From: Williamsia muralis
GTDB taxonomy: Bacteria; Actinomycetota; Actinomycetes; Mycobacteriales; Mycobacteriaceae
Length of the DNA: 64,000 nt
Reading direction: 5' to 3'
NCBI RefSeq assembly: GCF_002735905.1
Contig: NZ_PEBD01000010.1
Span: 372,001-436,000 of the forward strand
The notes under the pieces were generated by a model. It had not been told where the DNA came from. It searched no databases and saw only the letters and a list, made by a program, of their open reading frames with translations. Below are positions 63,649 to 64,000 of the stretch, piece after piece. Numbering within the stretch: position 1 is the stretch's first letter; the number at the start of each line of letters is the position of its first letter. The translations under genes were made by a program, and so were the position numbers.

Positions 63649-64000
63649 TGCGTACCGGTTCATCACGAAAGTCGGCTCTGCGCAGCATTTTCGGGGCAGT
63701 GGTGGTCAGTTCGGCGCTGGTGGCGTCGGGGTGTTCGTTCGACGGGCTGAACTCGTTGCCGGTGCCCGGTGCCGAGGGGACCGGCGCGGGCTCGTATGAG
63801 CTGAAAGCGCTGATCCCGAACGCGGCCAATCTGGTTCAGAACGCACCTGTGCTCATCAACGACGCGACGGTCGGCAGTGTCGGCAAGATCGAGGTGAAGA
63901 ACTGGCAGGCAGAGTTGACGCTGCGGCTGAACGAGGGCACGCAGGTCCCAGTCGGCTCGTACGTCATGGTCGGTCTCACCAGCGTGCTCGGGTCGTTGAA
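63648..64000 (+). CDS. mce4E: Mce4E lipoprotein, N-terminal part (3' end outside window)
   Basis: The first 117 codons are visible. A signal peptide with lipobox LVASGC (Cys29) marks it as a lipoprotein (LprN type), as is usual for the fifth Mce gene. The MlaD domain then begins (NLVQNAPVLINDATVGSVGK). It overlaps mce4D by one base and continues past the window. The gene order implies mce4F next. Confidence 0.9.
   Translation, partial: MRTGSSRKSALRSIFGAVVVSSALVASGCSFDGLNSLPVPGAEGTGAGSYELKALIPNAANLVQNAPVLINDATVGSVGKIEVKNWQAELTLRLNEGTQVPVGSYVMVGLTSVLGSL

Noticed and set aside
62362-63666. 434-codon minus-strand frame opposite mce4D
   Set aside because: It is antisense to a conserved operon gene and has shadow-frame composition.

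Overview
The window is a high-GC actinobacterial chromosome segment from a mycolic-acid-containing genus of the Mycobacteriales. Gordonia or a close relative is my best guess, with Rhodococcus or Williamsia possible. Three things support this. The order ftsH-folE-folP-folB-folK-DUF3180-DUF6779-DUF2520-panC-panD-coaX-lysS-lsr2 is the one I know from Mycobacterium tuberculosis. An lsr2 gene is present. Most of the rest is the sterol-degradation gene set of mycolata. Many starts look leaderless, with a -10 hexamer about 7 nt before the ATG or GTG, which is common in this group. I saw no tRNA, rRNA or CRISPR array.

Layout. 1-11.6 kb is housekeeping: the 3' end of ftsH, a tightly coupled folate operon, pantothenate/CoA genes (DUF2520-panC-panD-coaX), a rhodanese-like gene behind a cysteine-codon-rich leaderless mini-ORF, lysS and lsr2, closed by a strong hairpin terminator. 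11.8-19.3 kb and 22.7-28.4 kb hold the steroid ring C/D (HIP) genes: fadD3, fadE30, ipdF, fadA6, an aldehyde dehydrogenase, the regulator kstR2, ipdC-ipdB-ipdA-echA20, two SDRs and a SnoaL-like protein. KstR2-type palindromes lie in front of fadE30, kstR2 and echA20. A small accessory insert (20.2-22.6 kb) carries a DUF222/HNH gene and a membrane-anchored HEPN-like protein. 28.5-32.1 kb has a GNAT acetyltransferase and two Tat-exported phosphatases.

32.1-41.0 kb returns to sterol catabolism: ddn-like gene, fadA5, cyp125, a TylF-like methyltransferase, and a KSI-like/Ltp/Ltp/DUF35 operon divergent from an F420-type LLM oxidoreductase. 41.0-45.6 kb is an accessory patch: an AbiEi-like relic with repeats, a CYP102-like P450 divergent from its probable TetR regulator, a DoxX-like membrane protein and two further TetR genes. 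45.5-64 kb carries echA19, fadD19, a nitronate monooxygenase-like gene, DUF1810, a crotonase, an SDR, fadD17-fadE27-fadE26, fdxD, hsd4B and the mce4 sterol importer (yrbE4A, yrbE4B, mce4A-D and the start of mce4E).

How it fits together. Mce4 imports sterol. Cyp125, FadD19/FadD17, FadE26-FadE27, EchA19, Hsd4B, FadA5 and the Ltp/DUF35 proteins shorten the side chain. FadD3, FadE30, IpdF, EchA20, IpdAB, IpdC and FadA6 take apart the last two rings. Side-chain and uptake promoters carry KstR-type boxes (core AACnnGTT), while the ring C/D promoters carry KstR2-type boxes. Functions are assigned from remembered family motifs and gene order; no database search was run.
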